This document shows positions 1 through 5,650 of a stretch of 5,650 bases of DNA, piece after piece; the stretch's first letter is position 1; the number at the start of each line of letters is the position of its first letter. The stretch lies in contig JACZUZ010000155.1 in NCBI GenBank assembly GCA_022572905.1, positions 1-5,650 of the forward strand, given 5' to 3'. Under the pieces are notes generated by a model. It was given only the letters and a program-made list of their open reading frames with translations. It was not told where the DNA came from and did not search any database. A program made the position numbers and the translations under genes. This stretch comes from Candidatus Zixiibacteriota bacterium. GTDB lineage: Bacteria; Zixibacteria; MSB-5A5; GN15; JACZUZ01.

Positions 1-232
1 CTGCGTCATCCTCGGAACTGCCCGCGAGTCCAACCGAGCCCTGAAGCAGATGCCTGCCAACCTCGGGTAGGGGAGCGACTCTCACAATCGCATCGGCTGT
101 CTTCGGGTAAAAAACAGGCGCCGCTAGTATCGCAAATGTAAGCAGGCCCGAAATCAGTCTTCTATAAGAAATCCCATCAGAATTTGTATTGGTCTCGGGG
201 AAATTGTGTTTCTTGCGGGTTGAGCGACTCAT
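1..232 (-). CDS. N-terminal part of an exported protein of unknown function (cut by window edge)
   Basis: Reading leftwards from the ATG at 232-230, the frame stays open for 77 codons to the window edge, so only the N-terminus is visible. The start is supported by a good ribosome binding site, AAAGGA (minus strand, 247-242), 9 nt upstream. The protein has a long basic and polar N-region (residues 1-25, including an Arg-Arg pair at 24-25). A hydrophobic core follows at about 26-41, then the small-residue stretch TADA (45-48), which looks like a signal peptidase I site. It is therefore probably exported by Sec. The Arg pair is followed by LIS and is a poor match to a Tat motif; an uncleaved membrane anchor is also possible. 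The mature part begins IVRVAPLPEVGRH and matches no family I recognise, so no function is given. It is divergent from the GAF-PP2C phosphatase gene and shares the 233-538 intergenic region with it. Confidence 0.7.
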   Translation of the reverse strand, partial: MSRSTRKKHNFPETNTNSDGISYRRLISGLLTFAILAAPVFYPKTADAIVRVAPLPEVGRHLLQGSVGLAGSSEDDA

Positions 233-289
233 AAGCTTGATTCCTTTGGGATTGACAGGTTCAATTTTTCGTTATTCGAATTATCATAA

Positions 290-306
290 CCGGGGCCGCC
301 GGGGCC
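290..306. repeat. GC-rich 9-bp direct duplication
   Basis: CCGGGGCC occurs twice (290-297 and 299-306) separated by a single G. This makes a 17-bp block of pure G+C inside an otherwise A+T-rich intergenic region. Each arm contains GGCC, so the transcript could fold back on itself. If the leftward promoter proposed at 317-345 is real, this block lies in the 5' untranslated leader of the exported-protein gene, about 60 nt before its start codon. No function can be assigned. Confidence 0.5.
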
Positions 307-316
307 TGTTTCATAT

Positions 317-345
317 ATTATACTAAGAAGCGCCCGGCAGAAGAA
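317..345 (-). promoter_or_regulatory. Possible sigma70-type promoter for the leftward gene
   Basis: On the minus strand a perfect TATAAT lies at 322-317. At 17-bp spacing the -35 position (345-340) reads TTCTTC, a poor match, with an A/T-rich tract just upstream (minus-strand AAATTTTTCTT) that could act as an UP element. Transcription would begin near 310 and give a leader of about 78 nt before the ATG at 232. The perfect -10 is the only strong element, so confidence is low. Confidence 0.3.
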
Positions 346-363
346 AAATTTGGCACATATATT

Positions 364-449
364 TTGACCCGTACGATTTTGCCCGCTTAATTTGACACAC
401 TTAAATTGCCAGATTTAAATTAACAGACTTAAATTGACAGAGTCTTCAA
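364..449 (+). repeat. Degenerate 14-bp tandem repeat array upstream of the phosphatase gene
   Basis: About six head-to-tail units can be aligned: three clear ones of exactly 14 bp (394-407 GACACACTTAAATT, 408-421 GCCAGATTTAAATT, 422-435 AACAGACTTAAATT), a partial fourth (436-449 GACAGAGTCTTCAA), and two weaker units before them (366-380 and 381-393). The core consensus is about RACAGACTTAAATT. Each unit junction makes a -35-like TTGACA, TTGCCA or TTAACA (392, 406, 420, 434). Each clear unit also carries a -10-like TTAAAT (401, 415, 429). Because 17-bp promoter spacing needs 23 bp between hexamer starts, the pairs 392/415, 406/429 and 434/457 all fall in register. The array could be overlapping promoters, a tandem regulator-binding site, or simple replication slippage. 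Confidence 0.65.
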
Positions 450-462
450 GCGCAGATATATA
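434..462 (+). promoter_or_regulatory. Predicted sigma70-type promoter of the GAF-PP2C phosphatase gene
   Basis: TTGACA (434-439, perfect) is separated by 17 bp from TATATA (457-462, four of six consensus positions). The predicted transcription start is near 469, giving a leader of about 70 nt before the ATG at 539. The -35 box is made by the last junction of the 14-bp repeat array. The leader contains a short GGTT/AACC pairing (484-487, 497-500) followed by a T run (507-511), too weak to call an attenuator. Confidence 0.5.
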
Positions 463-538
463 GACCTTGCGAGAAGGCGCGTGGGTTACTAGGGGAAACC
501 GTCTTCTTTTTGCGACTACCCAACAATAGAGAAAAGCG

Positions 539-2338
539 ATGAACCAAAAAGATATGCCAATAAAAGAAACCAGATCAGGTGACCAAAATCATGGCGATGA
601 TTTCCATCAAAGTCGGCGTGAAAAACTGCTGCTCCAGGCAGGAAGAACACTCAATTCCACGACCGACTACGAGGAACTGATTTTCCTGGCCCTGCGCCTG
701 GTTTGCCAGGCCGTGGAATGTGAGGCGGCGTTTTTGTTCCGCTTCGACGACAAACTTCGCAATCGCAAGGTCCGACTTTTCGTCGAAGGAAAGCCTAAGC
801 TCAAGATTCTTCGCAAGGAGATAGGCCAGGATATTTCCGGATGGGTCGCTGAGAGCCAGACAACGGTGATCCTAAACGATCCGGAATCTGACAAGCGCTT
901 TGACACAGAGTTCGCCGCTCAATTACGGTGTGGAGTGAAGAATCTTTTGGCTGCGCCGCTATTTTCTCGTGGTCGCGCAATTGGTGTCATCCAGGCCATG
1001 AATAAGAAGGAAGGCGATTTCAACGAAGCGGACCAGGACACGCTAATGGGTCTGACTGACCAGATTGCCATCAGCATTGATAATACTCAGCTTATCCGCG
1101 AGGCCCGCCGCGAGGCGCTTGAAAAAGAAAAGCTATTTGAAGTTGCCGCTAAACTATCGGCGGCGCTAAAGCTGGAAGACGCTATCGAACTCGTCATGGA
1201 TTCGGTCAGGGAACTGGTTGGGTTTGACGCTGGCGGAATTTTTCTGCTTGATGACGAAAAAGGCGAGTTCTCAACCGTTTATTCTCGCGGGTATGGAAGC
1301 GAAAAGGAGAAGTCCCTTCACTTAAAGATCGGGTCCGGATTAATCGGCTGGGTAGCCAGCCACGGAGAGACGATCATTGTCCCGGATGTCAGTCGCGATG
1401 AGCGCTATGTTTCAATTCGTGAGGAAACCAGTTCGGAAATGGTAGCGCCTTTGATATACGAAGGCGCCGTAATTGGAGTCTTCAATCTTGAGTGCGATAA
1501 TGTCGAGGCGTATGACGACCATAGCGTCGCGTTGCTAAGAGCGTTTGGAACACAGGCGGCGATGGTAATCGAGCGCGCCAAACTTCACGATCAAATAGTC
1601 AATTCCCGCGCTCTCGAGGAGCAATTATCAATTGCGAGATTAATTCAAAGTGATTTCCTGCCGAAGAGCGATCCGGTCGTCAACGGCTATGACATATCGG
1701 GCATAAATATCTCTTCCGGCGAAGTCGGTGGCGACTATTATGATTTTATTTCAATCGTAGACGATCAACTCGGGATTGCGATAGCTGATGTCTCTGGCAA
1801 AGGCATTCCCGCGGCGCTGCTTATGGCTTCATTTCGCGCAAGCCTTATCGCCGAGATAAGAAACAACTTCGCAATTCGCACAGTCTACCAGAAAGTCAAT
1901 GCGCTGATGTACGAATCGATGGAGGCGGGCAACTATGTTACCGCGGTCTACGGAGCGCTCGATAGCCGCAACAATATTTTCACATTCTCGAACGCTGGGC
2001 ATAATGAGCCGATACTGTTACGAGCAAATGGAGATGTGGAGCTTTTAAGCGGTGGCGGAGCGCCGCACGGAGTTATCGCCCAGCAAACATTTACCGAACG
2101 ACCAATCTTTCTTAATGCCGGCGATCTAATTATTTTTTACACTGATGGAGTAACCGAGGCGGCCAACCCTTCTGGCGAAATGTACGGCGAGGAAAGATTG
2201 CAGGAAAAAATAAAATCCGTCTCTCTGAAGAAGTCGTCACAAATTCTACGCGATGTATATGATGACGTAAAACATTTCTCCGCTGAATGCGGATTTTCTG
2301 ATGACTTCACGATGGTTGCTTTGAAAAGGTTGCCATGA
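539..2338 (+). CDS. GAF-GAF-PP2C serine/threonine phosphatase (RsbU/SpoIIE type)
   Basis: A 599-residue soluble signalling phosphatase. Two GAF sensor domains lie at about residues 40-185 and 200-345. A helical linker (about 345-376) with the typical LSIARLIQSDFLP motif leads into a PP2C/SpoIIE phosphatase domain at about 384-597. The Mn/Mg-binding acidic residues are all visible: GGDYYD (D399, D402), ADVSGKG (D417), FYTDG (D536) and SDDFTMVALK (D588/D589); NAGHNEP (485-491) is also typical. No membrane segment or signal peptide is seen. Family knowledge says such enzymes dephosphorylate a phosphoserine on a STAS-type anti-sigma-factor antagonist, releasing a sigma factor or other output. No STAS or anti-sigma kinase gene lies in the window, so the substrate is unknown, as is the ligand of either GAF domain. 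The start has only a weak purine-rich ribosome site (AGAGAAAAG, 528-536); Met6 is an alternative with nothing better upstream. The last residues differ from what a 15-bp repeat at the 3' end would encode in frame (see findings). Confidence 0.95.
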   Translation: MNQKDMPIKETRSGDQNHGDDFHQSRREKLLLQAGRTLNSTTDYEELIFLALRLVCQAVECEAAFLFRFDDKLRNRKVRLFVEGKPKLKILRKEIGQDISGWVAESQTTVILNDPESDKRFDTEFAAQLRCGVKNLLAAPLFSRGRAIGVIQAMNKKEGDFNEADQDTLMGLTDQIAISIDNTQLIREARREALEKEKLFEVAAKLSAALKLEDAIELVMDSVRELVGFDAGGIFLLDDEKGEFSTVYSRGYGSEKEKSLHLKIGSGLIGWVASHGETIIVPDVSRDERYVSIREETSSEMVAPLIYEGAVIGVFNLECDNVEAYDDHSVALLRAFGTQAAMVIERAKLHDQIVNSRALEEQLSIARLIQSDFLPKSDPVVNGYDISGINISSGEVGGDYYDFISIVDDQLGIAIADVSGKGIPAALLMASFRASLIAEIRNNFAIRTVYQKVNALMYESMEAGNYVTAVYGALDSRNNIFTFSNAGHNEPILLRANGDVELLSGGGAPHGVIAQQTFTERPIFLNAGDLIIFYTDGVTEAANPSGEMYGEERLQEKIKSVSLKKSSQILRDVYDDVKHFSAECGFSDDFTMVALKRLP

Positions 2339-2373
2339 AACGGGTTGCCCTGAAACAACTGGCGGTGAAATAA
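2315..2373 (+). repeat. Four-unit 15-bp tandem repeat across the phosphatase stop codon
   Basis: Units are 2315-2328 GTTGCTTTGAAAAG (14 bp), 2329-2343 GTTGCCATGAAACGG, 2344-2358 GTTGCCCTGAAACAA and 2359-2373 CTGGCGGTGAAATAA. The first unit is the last conserved coding part of the phosphatase (VALKR), and the annotated TGA (2336-2338) lies inside the second. Read in the frame starting at 2329, units two to four give VAMKR, VALKQ and LAVK, then TAA. They therefore match the VALKR tail at protein level but are one base out of frame with it. An ATG at 2335 overlapping the stop would encode only 12 residues and is not called as a gene. Confidence 0.7.
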
Positions 2374-2415
2374 AAAGCGAAACTCCGGTCCAATTAAGAC
2401 AGCCTGATATCACGC

Positions 2416-4497
2416 ATGAGTCGAAAATACTTTTGGGTTAGTTTCCTGGCGTTGTTTTTTGTGGCGGCGTTTCTGCGTTTGTATGATCTGGAAGCGGACC
2501 CGCCCAATCACTTTGAAGGTCTCGGCCAGGCGCTCCTCACCGATCCATATCACATCACAGTCTATGCTCGAAATCAGGTTCTCTTCGGTGAATGGAATAT
2601 ATTCGACTATGATCGTTGGGTGGCTTTCAAAGTATCGCTCATGTCCGGCGTGGCCTGGCTGGTTTTTCTAGTCGGCGGAGTGTCACGCTTTACAGCGAAT
2701 TTCGCTTCGGTGATATTGAATTTACTTTCGGGGCTTTTAATCGCTTTGGGTATATACTCAACCGCTCGCGGCGATCCGCAGAGTTCTGAGCGCTCAGCGA
2801 TTCATATTGGAGTCATTGTGTTCTTGAGTCTCTTTGCGATCTCTCATACTCTGATTGTATTCGGGCGAGCTCCGTTTCTGGAAAACGGACTAATCTTTCT
2901 TTCCGCTCTTACATTCTTGATTGCAGTCAAGTGGCGCGACAGGAGTTGGGGAATTTTTCTTGTTGGAGCTCTCATACCTTTATGTGCGCTGGCTGGTAAA
3001 CTTTTTGGAATCGTCATTGGCGCTCCGGTTCTGGCTGTCATTCTAATTGCGCCTGAGAATCGCGGGCGACGTGTCGTTACATTATTTAGCGGCGCACTTC
3101 TCGCAACCGGATTATGGTACATGACGGCGCTTGAAGGGAGCGTGGTTGACTATCATATGTATCTCAGCGAGCAATCGATGGGACTGTATGGATTCCCGCC
3201 GGGTCTTACGTCGCCAAAAATGTTTTTTGAGCAATTGGTAAGTTACGGCGCAGAGTCGCGGCTGTTTCATATGGGGCCCGTTCTCCCCACATTATTGATA
3301 ATCGCGATCTTCGCGCTAATTCAAAAGGGCAGGGGACTAAAACTAGCCCATGTAAATCCGGCGGCTATTTTCCTGTGTGTTTGGGTCATCACCGCTTGGT
3401 TGGCGCTTATGCCATTTCATTATCGTCCCCAACGCTACGCCCTTTTTATTCTGCTTCCGGCTCTGGGAGTCGTTGGGCTTGGCGTAAGCGCTTTCTTTTC
3501 GGAAGCGGGCAAAGCCCTAATTAGGCGAACCGAAGTTATACCTTGGAAATGGATTGTCCCATCTCTAATCGGTACCTGGTTTGTTGTGACACAATTATTC
3601 GTAGTCTATCGCGGCGTAGATCAGATATCAGATGAAAAAACGCTCTTCACCTGGTGGGCGTTTCCGATTGCAATTGTCTTAACCGGCGCGTTTGTGCTCT
3701 TGCGCTCACATCTGGCGAAACTAAAATTTGGACAACTTAGGTTCGCGATTTGTGGTATCGTGATCATCTCAATCAGCGTCCAGCTCTATTGGTACGGTCG
3801 CATGGTCAGCAAATCTATGCACGAGCTGAAACACGCGTCACTTGATTTGCGCGATGCACTCAGTTCAAGCGCGGTGTTGACAGGCCCATTCGCTCCGGCC
3901 CTGACGATTGATAACAATCTGCGTTGCGTGATTTATTCGTTTGGGCTTCGCTATGATGACCTCGGCTTGTTTCAAAAATTTCCCATTACACACATAGCCT
4001 CCGATGATCGCGAACGAGTTATGGCCGAACAAAAATTCCAGGACCTGCATGATTTGGAGATGTGCGGCTATTGGGTTGCGCGGATCAATGGCATCCGCCT
4101 TTACAGGCTCCCGTCCGATTCGCTCAGGCCGGTTAAATACATTGTAACAGATTACGAGCGCTCCGAATTTAAGAGGAGTAAACTTGAGATTGATAGCGCC
4201 ATCTTCTACGGTGAAAGATTCGTTCGCAAATTTCCTAACAACCGAACGGCGCGCAGAGGGCTTCTTTTCTCCCTGGCAGCGTCGGGCTCTTATGATTCAG
4301 CGCTGAGTGTCGGACGACGGATGTTTGATAACGATCCGACTGATTTCAACACAGCTTTTATCCTGGCCCGCGTCATGCACGGAATTTACAAGAACGTCCA
4401 GTCAGCGGAAGCGTTGGGGGAGAGGGAGTATTATGTCTCACGCGCAATCGAGCTAAACCCCGTCGCGGAAAAAATGATTCGCGCAAATATGAAGTGA
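2416..4497 (+). CDS. GT-C fold membrane glycosyltransferase (GT39/ArnT-like) with C-terminal TPR-like region
   Basis: A 693-residue protein with about 12-13 membrane helices (roughly 5-22, 74-90, 95-113, 128-147, 156-171, 178-212 as two, 219-237, 287-303, 314-331, 340-360, 377-397, 409-428, 440-460). A soluble part of about 230 residues follows. The LRLYDLEADPP motif (20-30) after helix 1, the first outer loop TDPYHITVYARN (42-53), the FGRAPFLENGL stretch (149-159) and HYRPQRYALFILLPA (335-349) are the pattern of dolichyl/undecaprenyl-phosphate-sugar-dependent transferases. These move a sugar from a lipid carrier to a protein or glycan on the outer face of the membrane. Donor and acceptor are unknown. 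Residues about 470-570 resemble a periplasmic domain, and about 585-690 form TPR-like helices ending AIELNP. The usual Asp-Glu pair in the first loop reads Asp43-Pro44 here. No clear ribosome site is seen, but an in-frame TAA at 2395-2397 makes the ATG at 2416 the first plausible start. It lies 77 bp after the phosphatase and may be co-transcribed. Confidence 0.88.
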   Translation: MSRKYFWVSFLALFFVAAFLRLYDLEADPPNHFEGLGQALLTDPYHITVYARNQVLFGEWNIFDYDRWVAFKVSLMSGVAWLVFLVGGVSRFTANFASVILNLLSGLLIALGIYSTARGDPQSSERSAIHIGVIVFLSLFAISHTLIVFGRAPFLENGLIFLSALTFLIAVKWRDRSWGIFLVGALIPLCALAGKLFGIVIGAPVLAVILIAPENRGRRVVTLFSGALLATGLWYMTALEGSVVDYHMYLSEQSMGLYGFPPGLTSPKMFFEQLVSYGAESRLFHMGPVLPTLLIIAIFALIQKGRGLKLAHVNPAAIFLCVWVITAWLALMPFHYRPQRYALFILLPALGVVGLGVSAFFSEAGKALIRRTEVIPWKWIVPSLIGTWFVVTQLFVVYRGVDQISDEKTLFTWWAFPIAIVLTGAFVLLRSHLAKLKFGQLRFAICGIVIISISVQLYWYGRMVSKSMHELKHASLDLRDALSSSAVLTGPFAPALTIDNNLRCVIYSFGLRYDDLGLFQKFPITHIASDDRERVMAEQKFQDLHDLEMCGYWVARINGIRLYRLPSDSLRPVKYIVTDYERSEFKRSKLEIDSAIFYGERFVRKFPNNRTARRGLLFSLAASGSYDSALSVGRRMFDNDPTDFNTAFILARVMHGIYKNVQSAEALGEREYYVSRAIELNPVAEKMIRANMK

Positions 4498-4502
4498 GAG
4501 AG

Positions 4503-5555
4503 CTACGGAACTTGCGGCCCTATTTTCTTGAGAGAATACATAACTAAGATAACACTCAAAAACACGAGCATCGCTCCGACTTGATGAGCGATAGCCAGGC
4601 CAAGCGGAACGATATAAATTAGCGTAAAAACACCGAGCAGGAATTGTAGCGTCACTGATACTAATAGGGCGATAGCGCTCATATTTTGAAATCGGTTGAG
4701 TGAACAACTTTGCGCCGCATACCAAAAGGCGACCGAGCCGAATATCATAAGCCAGCCCAGAGTGCGGTGTATGAACTGCACGGCCACGTTGTTGTCGATG
4801 AAATTTCGCATGAACGGCTGAAGTATGGCGAATCCAGAGGGAAACCATTGACCGCTCATGGTCGGGAATGTGTTGTTTCCCAACCCCGCTTTGAGACCCG
4901 ACATCAGCGCGCCGTAGAAAAGTTGCAGGCAAACAAGGAGCGCCAGCGAATGCGCGAATATTCGCAACCACGATGGAACTACTGCTCTGGTGTTTTCGCC
5001 TCGTCTTCTAAGACCGAGTATCGTCCAGAATGTCAGGCCGAGAACAACATAGGCCAGCGACAGATGCGCCGCCAGTCGGTAGTGGCTTACATAGGGCTTG
5101 TCCACCAATCCGCTCTGGACCATATACCAACCCAAAAATCCCTGTACGGCGCCCAAGCCGAATAGAATGGCGATTCGTCGATTGAGTTTGGGGGATAGTT
5201 TTTTTCTAAAGTAAAAGACAAGCCAAGGCAGAAGAACCACCAGTCCGATCAGGCGCCCCCAGAGTCTGTGAATATATTCCCAAAAGAAAATGCCCTTGAA
5301 TTCAGCGATGGTCATGTTTTTGTTTACCAGCTTGTACTGGGGCGTTTCCTGGTATTTGGCGAATGTTTCGATCCAATCCGATTCGGTCAGCGGCGGAATA
5401 GTTCCCATAAGCGGGCGCCAATCGGCCATCGATAGCCCCGAATGAGTCAAACGAGTCACTCCCCCTATGACAACCATCAGAGCCACCATGACCAAAATTG
5501 CCCAAAGCCAGATGATTACATTTCTATTGTCAGCTTTCTTACTAGCGTCTTGCAC
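4503..5555 (-). CDS. ctaA: Heme A synthase, COX15/CtaA family
   Basis: A 350-residue, eight-helix inner-membrane enzyme that oxidises the C8 methyl of heme O to the formyl group of heme A, the cofactor of aa3-type cytochrome oxidases. Numbering from GTG, the family signatures are GGVTRLTHSGLSM (31-43), the long first outer loop with GTIPPLTESDW and EFKGIFFWEYIHR (His96), YRLAAHL (His164), NNTFPTMSGQWFP, QFIHRTLGW (His263) and LAIAHQVGA (His324). The four heme-ligating histidines are therefore present. Helices lie at about 13-33, 90-116, 126-146, 157-181, 197-217, 256-280, 293-313 and 316-341. The long loop without the Cys pair of the Bacillus enzyme resembles the proteobacterial/mitochondrial COX15 type. 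No ATG is available before the first helix. Candidate starts are TTG at 5561 (352 residues, directly after an in-frame TAA) and GTG at 5555, neither with a ribosome site. GTG is preferred because a predicted promoter places the transcript start on it. The gene converges on the glycosyltransferase with a 5-bp gap, and no ctaB or oxidase gene is in view. Confidence 0.95.
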   Translation of the reverse strand: MQDASKKADNRNVIIWLWAILVMVALMVVIGGVTRLTHSGLSMADWRPLMGTIPPLTESDWIETFAKYQETPQYKLVNKNMTIAEFKGIFFWEYIHRLWGRLIGLVVLLPWLVFYFRKKLSPKLNRRIAILFGLGAVQGFLGWYMVQSGLVDKPYVSHYRLAAHLSLAYVVLGLTFWTILGLRRRGENTRAVVPSWLRIFAHSLALLVCLQLFYGALMSGLKAGLGNNTFPTMSGQWFPSGFAILQPFMRNFIDNNVAVQFIHRTLGWLMIFGSVAFWYAAQSCSLNRFQNMSAIALLVSVTLQFLLGVFTLIYIVPLGLAIAHQVGAMLVFLSVILVMYSLKKIGPQVP

Positions 5556-5561
5556 AAACAA

Positions 5562-5590
5562 TTAATAAAGCAACGAAGCCCGAGAGTCAA
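5562..5590 (-). promoter_or_regulatory. Predicted sigma70-type promoter of ctaA
   Basis: On the minus strand TTGACT (5590-5585, five of six) and TATTAA (5567-5562, four of six) are separated by exactly 17 bp. The expected transcription start, seven positions after the -10, falls at about 5555, the G of the GTG start candidate. This would leave no room for a ribosome binding site. The remaining 60 bp to the window edge show no supported gene or terminator, only an 8-bp palindrome CCTTAAGG at 5635-5642. Confidence 0.5.
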
Positions 5591-5650
5591 ATACACTGGA
5601 GTTGAATCCACAAAGTCTTTCGCCGGTCTATTATCCTTAAGGGTGAGAGC

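Noticed and set aside
351..366. A TGGCAC half-site suggesting a sigma54 promoter
   Set aside because: The matching GC of the -12 element is absent at the required distance; the position reads TT.
484..511. A short hairpin followed by a T run in the phosphatase leader, as an attenuator
   Set aside because: The stem is only four base pairs with a nine-base loop and does not abut the T run, so it is not a convincing terminator.
667..906. A minus-strand open frame inside the first GAF domain region
   Set aside because: It is antisense to a clear coding region, rich in Ser/Arg as expected of a shadow frame, and has no domain.
2335..2373. A 12-codon ATG-TAA frame overlapping the phosphatase stop as ATGA
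   Set aside because: It is made wholly of the 15-bp repeat, is very short and has no ribosome site. It is better explained as the out-of-frame remnant of a repeat tail.
4453..4971. A 172-codon minus-strand open frame over the 3' half of ctaA
   Set aside because: It lies in a different frame inside the unmistakable COX15-family gene, runs into the glycosyltransferase 3' end, and has no recognisable domain.
4710..5165. A 151-codon plus-strand open frame opposite ctaA
   Set aside because: It is antisense to a strongly conserved gene, has low-complexity composition, no family resemblance and no good start signal.
5587..5650. The possible C-terminal end of another minus-strand gene upstream of ctaA (open frame ending at TGA 5589-5587)
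   Set aside because: Only 20 codons are visible, the stop would lie within the predicted ctaA -35 box, and open frames this short are expected by chance.

Overview
The window looks like a stretch of chromosome from an aerobic, probably Gram-negative-type bacterium. The grounds are a heme A synthase, which supplies aa3-type cytochrome oxidase, a GT-C sugar transferase with a large extracytoplasmic part, and ordinary sigma70-like promoter signals. Base composition is moderate (about half G+C by eye) and uniform across the genes. No phage, insertion sequence, CRISPR, tRNA or rRNA signal is visible. I cannot assign a taxon. The gene style would fit one of the less-studied candidate phyla, but that is a guess.

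Layout: a gene truncated by the left edge reads leftwards from 232 and encodes an exported protein of unknown function. A 306-bp divergent intergenic region (233-538) holds a GC-rich 9-bp duplication, a possible leftward promoter, and a degenerate 14-bp tandem array. The array spaces -35-like and -10-like hexamers at promoter distance and ends in a good sigma70-type promoter for the next gene. That gene (539-2338, +) is a cytoplasmic GAF-GAF-PP2C serine phosphatase of the RsbU/SpoIIE type with all metal-ligand aspartates present. Its 3' end runs into a 15-bp tandem repeat that crosses the stop codon. After 77 bp comes a large membrane glycosyltransferase (2416-4497, +) with a C-terminal soluble domain and TPR-like helices. 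Converging on it, with only 5 bp between the stop codons, is ctaA/COX15 heme A synthase (4503-5555, -). Its predicted promoter lies so close to the start codon that the mRNA may be leaderless.

The phosphatase and the glycosyltransferase lie in the same direction and may be co-transcribed, since no terminator is visible between them. A functional link (partner-switching signalling controlling envelope glycosylation) is speculative. The ctaA gene appears to be a separate transcription unit; no ctaB or oxidase subunit gene lies in the window.

No wholly new multi-gene system is evident. The most unusual items are the 14-bp phased promoter array, the 15-bp repeat that looks like a frameshifted extension of the phosphatase C-terminus, and the possible GTG-leaderless ctaA transcript.
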